A stretch of 64,000 bases of DNA from JBHOQS01 sp042408875 (lineage in GTDB: Bacteria; Chloroflexota; UBA11872; JBHOQS01), in contig JBHOQS010000027.1 of NCBI GenBank assembly GCA_042408875.1, positions 409,672-473,671 of the forward strand. Direction: 5' to 3'. Under the pieces are notes generated by a model. It saw only the letters and a program-made list of their open reading frames with translations. It ran no database searches and was not told the origin of the DNA. Positions 61,033-64,000 of this stretch are shown here, one piece after another. The stretch's first letter is position 1. Each line of letters starts with the position of its first letter. Both the position numbers and the translations under genes were made by a program.

Positions 61033-63444
61033 CTACTGGCAGGACTCGCAGTGCGCGCGCAGCGTCGGGTCGGTCGGGCAGGTCTGCCCTGCAGCGTCGG
61101 CCTGCATAAGTTCGGCCTCCAGTCGCACCGCCCAGGTCGGACGCTTGCGCGCCTTGTTCACCGCTACCGTGCTCTGCTCGGCATGCATCTGCGGTTGCAC
61201 GAACAGGTAGTATGTCGACTTCAGGCCGCGGCGCCAGGCATCCAGATAGACGGCCGCGGTCTCCTCCAGGTTGCGCGTGGCCAGATAGAGATTGCGCGAG
61301 ATACCCATGTCCACCCACTTCTGTGCTCGCGCGGCCACCTCCAGGTAGGCTTCAGGCCGGATCTGGAAGGCGGTGCGGTACAGGCGCTTCAGCTCATCGG
61401 GGATGGCCGCGATGCCCTGGATGTCGCCGCGCGCGGCGATGAGCTCGTCGCGCACCGCTTCCCACAGTCCCAGCGCCTTCAAGTCCTCGACGAGCTGCGG
61501 GTTAAAGGTCAGGAACTTCCCGCTCAGGGTCGAACGGGCGTAGACGTTGGCGAAGTGTGGGTCTAGGCTGGGCGTCGTGCCGGCGATCAGACCGATGCTC
61601 GAGGTCGGGGCAATGGCCATCACCGTGCTATTGCGCATGCCGCCGCGCACCTCGTTTCGCACGCTATCCCAGTCCAGCCGCGCCGTGCGATCGACCTGGA
61701 CCGGCCTGCCGCGCTCGGCTTCGAGCTCAGCAATGCTGTCGATAGGTACGCGGCCCTGCGACCAGGCGCTGCCCTGGAAAGTTGGATATGGTCCGCGCTC
61801 GCGGGCGAGCTGTGCACTGGCGCGGATGGCATGGAAGCTGATGAATTCGACCAGTCGGTCGGCCAGTTCAGCCGCCTCGGGGCTGTCGTACGGGTAGCCC
61901 AGCCGCTGGCACAGCTCGGTGAAGCCCATCAATCCCAGGCCGACGGGCCGGTTTGCCAGGTTGCTGCGCTGGGCCTTCTCCACCGGATAGAAGTTCACGT
62001 CGATAACGTTATCCAGGTGGCGGATTGCCACGTGCACGCTCTCGGCCAGCAGATCCCAGTCGATGCGGCGGCCGCGCAGGTGCCGCGGCAGGACGATGCT
62101 GGCCAGGTTGCACACGGCGATGTTCTGCGAGTCGGTGGGCAGGAAGATCTCCGTGCACAGGTTGCTGGAGTGGATCACCCCGCAGTTCTTGAGCTGGCTG
62201 CGCACGTTGCCGGCGTCTTTGAAAGTAAGCCAAGGATGGCTGGTCTCCTGGAGGCTGGCCAGGATGCGGCGCAGAAGCTCACGAGCGCTTATCTTCCGCC
62301 AGGCGCTGGCAGGGAGCTGGCCCGATTCTGCCTGGAGAATGTACTCGCTGTACCGGCGGCTGAAGGCGCGGCCATAGAGCTCAGGCAGGTCGGGCGTGTA
62401 CGCCGGATCAAAGAGATACCAGTCTGCTCCGGCCTCCACGCGGTACATGAACTCGTCGGGGATCCACAGCACTGTGTTCAGGCTAGGCGTACGACGGTAG
62501 TGATCGCCGCTGTTCTGCTTGAGATCCAGGAAGGCTTCGATCTCCAGGTGCCAGGGCTCTAGGTAGAGCGCCAGGGTGCCGCGGCGACGTCCGCCCTGGT
62601 CGATGGCCTTGATCAAAGCGTCATAGAGGTTGGCGAAGGGGACCAGGCCGGAGGAGCGGCCGTTGACACCGCGCACCGGCGAGCCCAGCGCTCGCAGCTT
62701 GGTAATGCTGGCGCCGATGCCGCCGGCGTACTTGGCCAGGCGGCCGAACTCCCAGGCCGACTCCAGGATGTGATCGAGGCTATCCTGGACGTCGCTCAGG
62801 TAGCAGGACGAGAGCTGGCAGTGCGGCGTGCCGCTGTTAAAGAGGGTGGGCGTGCTGGGCAGGTAGCGCAGCGTGCTCATCATGTGGTAGAAGCGCAGCG
62901 CTGCGGCAGTGGGATCGGGCTCAAGCAGGCTCACTCCCATCGCCACGCGCATCCAGAGCATCTGCGGCGTCTCCAGCAGCCGGTCCTCGTCTAGGTCACG
63001 CATGAGATAGCGATCGACGAGGGTAGCCAGGCCCAGGTAATCGAGCAGGCGGTCTCGCCCCGGGACGAGCGCGGCGGCGAGCGCCTCCAGGTCGAAGCGT
63101 AACAGACGGGGGTCGAGCAGCCCGCGCTCCACCCCGCTACAGATATACCGGTGGAAGGCCGCGCGGTACTCGCCGTCGCTGGGCGTGCGCGTGCCGGTAG
63201 CGTGTCGGTAGATGCGCTGGAGCAGCACACCGGCAGCGATGCAACCATAGTCGGGATCATCGCGCTGGTTTTGCAGCGCGGCCTGGATGGCTGCCTCCTC
63301 CATCGCCTCTGCGGACGTCTCGACCGACCCAGGCACCATGTCCTGGAGCACCTGCCTGGCCAGCGCCTCCGGCAGGCCCAGTGCAGCGCGCTGTACCATC
63401 GGCACGGCCTCGTCCGTTCCACTATGCGGGAGCATCACGGCCAT
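61033..63444 (-). CDS. nrdA: Ribonucleotide reductase large subunit, class I
   Basis: 803 residues from an ATG behind GGAGGTGAAG. It reduces ribonucleoside diphosphates with NrdB. Catalytic residues: C214 (SSCYLSD) and C445 (NIAVCNLAS) as the redox pair, N428-L-C430-T-E432 in the active site, YY at 745-746, and C-terminal C799/C802 (HCESCQ). No KRDG-type ATP-cone motif is visible in the first 100 residues, so overall dATP control may be lost. NrdR-like boxes overlap its promoter. Confidence 0.96.
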   Translation of the reverse strand: MAVMLPHSGTDEAVPMVQRAALGLPEALARQVLQDMVPGSVETSAEAMEEAAIQAALQNQRDDPDYGCIAAGVLLQRIYRHATGTRTPSDGEYRAAFHRYICSGVERGLLDPRLLRFDLEALAAALVPGRDRLLDYLGLATLVDRYLMRDLDEDRLLETPQMLWMRVAMGVSLLEPDPTAAALRFYHMMSTLRYLPSTPTLFNSGTPHCQLSSCYLSDVQDSLDHILESAWEFGRLAKYAGGIGASITKLRALGSPVRGVNGRSSGLVPFANLYDALIKAIDQGGRRRGTLALYLEPWHLEIEAFLDLKQNSGDHYRRTPSLNTVLWIPDEFMYRVEAGADWYLFDPAYTPDLPELYGRAFSRRYSEYILQAESGQLPASAWRKISARELLRRILASLQETSHPWLTFKDAGNVRSQLKNCGVIHSSNLCTEIFLPTDSQNIAVCNLASIVLPRHLRGRRIDWDLLAESVHVAIRHLDNVIDVNFYPVEKAQRSNLANRPVGLGLMGFTELCQRLGYPYDSPEAAELADRLVEFISFHAIRASAQLARERGPYPTFQGSAWSQGRVPIDSIAELEAERGRPVQVDRTARLDWDSVRNEVRGGMRNSTVMAIAPTSSIGLIAGTTPSLDPHFANVYARSTLSGKFLTFNPQLVEDLKALGLWEAVRDELIAARGDIQGIAAIPDELKRLYRTAFQIRPEAYLEVAARAQKWVDMGISRNLYLATRNLEETAAVYLDAWRRGLKSTYYLFVQPQMHAEQSTVAVNKARKRPTWAVRLEAELMQADAAGQTCPTDPTLRAHCESCQ

Positions 63445-63466
63445 TCCACTTCACCTCCAGTGGTTG

Positions 63467-63513
63467 ATCCCATATCTTGTATTGATCACCAGCCATGGTA
63501 CTACATATTGGCC
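63467..63513 (-). promoter_or_regulatory. Probable NrdR box pair
   Basis: Minus-strand GGCCAATATGTAGTAC (63513-63498) and ATACAAGATATGGGAT (63482-63467) match the NrdR consensus ACACWATATATWGTGT at 10 and 11 of 16 positions and are spaced 31 bp start to start, the expected three helical turns. Confidence 0.55.
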
Positions 63514-63523
63514 TGCCGTGCAA
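63495..63523 (-). promoter_or_regulatory. nrdA promoter
   Basis: Minus strand TTGCAC (63523-63518), 17-bp spacer, TACCAT (63500-63495). The first NrdR-like box lies in the spacer. Confidence 0.5.
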
Positions 63524-63651
63524 GAGGGTACAGCCCGCTTGTGGACCCGCGCGAGCAGTCCCGGCACGCATCCGCGTGCAAACTGGAGACAGATGGTGCT
63601 GCTGAGGCGAAGTATTGCTCTGCGCGTTCGCGCGCGAGCCGCGCGCGGCGG

Positions 63652-64000
63652 TCAGGATGAGGGTGGGTTTTCGGCCAGCACGCTGACTGCTGCCACCGGG
63701 ATAGGCTTGTCTGCGGGATCGAGGGCCCAGAGGAGGAGGGTGTAGAGGCCTGGGCGGCCCGGCGCTGCCAGCCGCACCGGCAGCCGAAAGCGCTCCCCCT
63801 GCGGCACCACCGCCACCGTCTGCACCACCCCTGGTAGCCGGTACGGCGCCGCCGCCGGAAGGCTGGCCAGGGGCTGCGGCAGTGGCTCCCAGCTCACCTG
63901 CACCGCATAGACCCGATAGCCTGCCACCACCTGGCCCGCCAGCACCACCTCCTGCCCCAGCTGGGCCTGCCGCAGGGCCGGCCCCGCCAGCACCACGTAC
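63652..64000 (-). CDS. C-terminus of a protein cut by the right edge
   Basis: The minus strand is open from the right edge to a stop at 63652, about 116 codons with no necessary start inside. The sequence is Pro/Val/Leu-rich with beta-sandwich character (AQLGQEVVLAGQVVAGYRVY, FRLPVRLAAPGRPGLYTLLLWA) ending AENPPSS, as in C-terminal Ig-like or carbohydrate-binding modules of secreted proteins. No family can be named. Confidence 0.6.
   Translation of the reverse strand, partial: YVVLAGPALRQAQLGQEVVLAGQVVAGYRVYAVQVSWEPLPQPLASLPAAAPYRLPGVVQTVAVVPQGERFRLPVRLAAPGRPGLYTLLLWALDPADKPIPVAAVSVLAENPPSS

Overview
This 64 kb window is high-GC bacterial chromosome with tightly packed housekeeping genes, very few mobile elements, and no tRNA, rRNA or CRISPR array that I could find. 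The gene set points to Chloroflexota, probably class Chloroflexia, with moderate confidence: paired TrkA proteins, a GlgA-type glycogen synthase, two Amt transporters, DUF4349 and zinc-ribbon membrane proteins, a class I ribonucleotide reductase, and an archaeal-looking rtcA/FAU-1 pair. The assignment rests on gene content and style, since the window holds no rRNA.

Layout. 1-10.3 kb: a truncated 2-oxoglutarate oxygenase, a DUF4349 lipoprotein, recF, an SDR/amidohydrolase pair, two orphan sugar-type ABC binding lipoproteins around a multicopper oxidase remnant, and small membrane proteins. 10.3-18.4 kb, all minus strand: rpsT, glgA, purH-purN, an rRNA methyltransferase with rplT and rpmI (unusually wide rpmI-rplT gap with a switch-like hairpin), and an arginine-decarboxylase-like enzyme. 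18.5-22 kb: a coiled-coil membrane protein, then rtcA with a FAU-1-like ribonuclease and a lipoprotein. 22.4-32.4 kb, mostly plus strand: UDP-glucose dehydrogenase, galT, a universal stress protein, two TrkA proteins, an ABC-F ATPase, coaE, a GT4 glycosyltransferase and endonuclease III. 32.5-39.2 kb: a decayed isocitrate/isopropylmalate dehydrogenase relative, a tiny secreted-peptide ORF, an HD-GYP protein, an acyl-CoA ligase, a rhodanese and an S41 protease.

39.8-44.7 kb: a lone excisionase-type HTH protein divergent from a probable (Re)-citrate/homocitrate synthase, a GntR regulator with a structured leader, a CsbD-like mini-protein, a large AT-rich hairpin and a three-gene membrane operon. 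44.8-52.2 kb: a wrecked IS630 transposase, a CPA2 antiporter, a TPR protein and two Amt genes. Three copies of a palindrome TTGTG-N7-CACAA lie upstream of the antiporter and between the Amt genes, suggesting a shared regulator. 52.2-58.7 kb: endonuclease V, a sugar isomerase-like TIM barrel, threonine dehydratase, cobU, an AT-richer Holliday-junction-type nuclease, and secDF behind a promoter followed by an intrinsic terminator. 58.7-64 kb, minus strand: a VanX-like dipeptidase, and class I ribonucleotide reductase whose small subunit has the Chlamydia-type class Ic ligand set with Phe at the radical position; a probable NrdR box pair overlaps the nrdA promoter. A truncated gene runs off the right end.

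Two window-wide habits stand out. Intergenic DNA carries many 12-30 bp tandem or near-tandem duplications, several of which copy a -10 box. Promoters often use -10 TATACT, and a few -10 boxes sit only 6-8 bp from a GTG start, implying leaderless mRNAs. All functional statements are from sequence reading; no database search was run.
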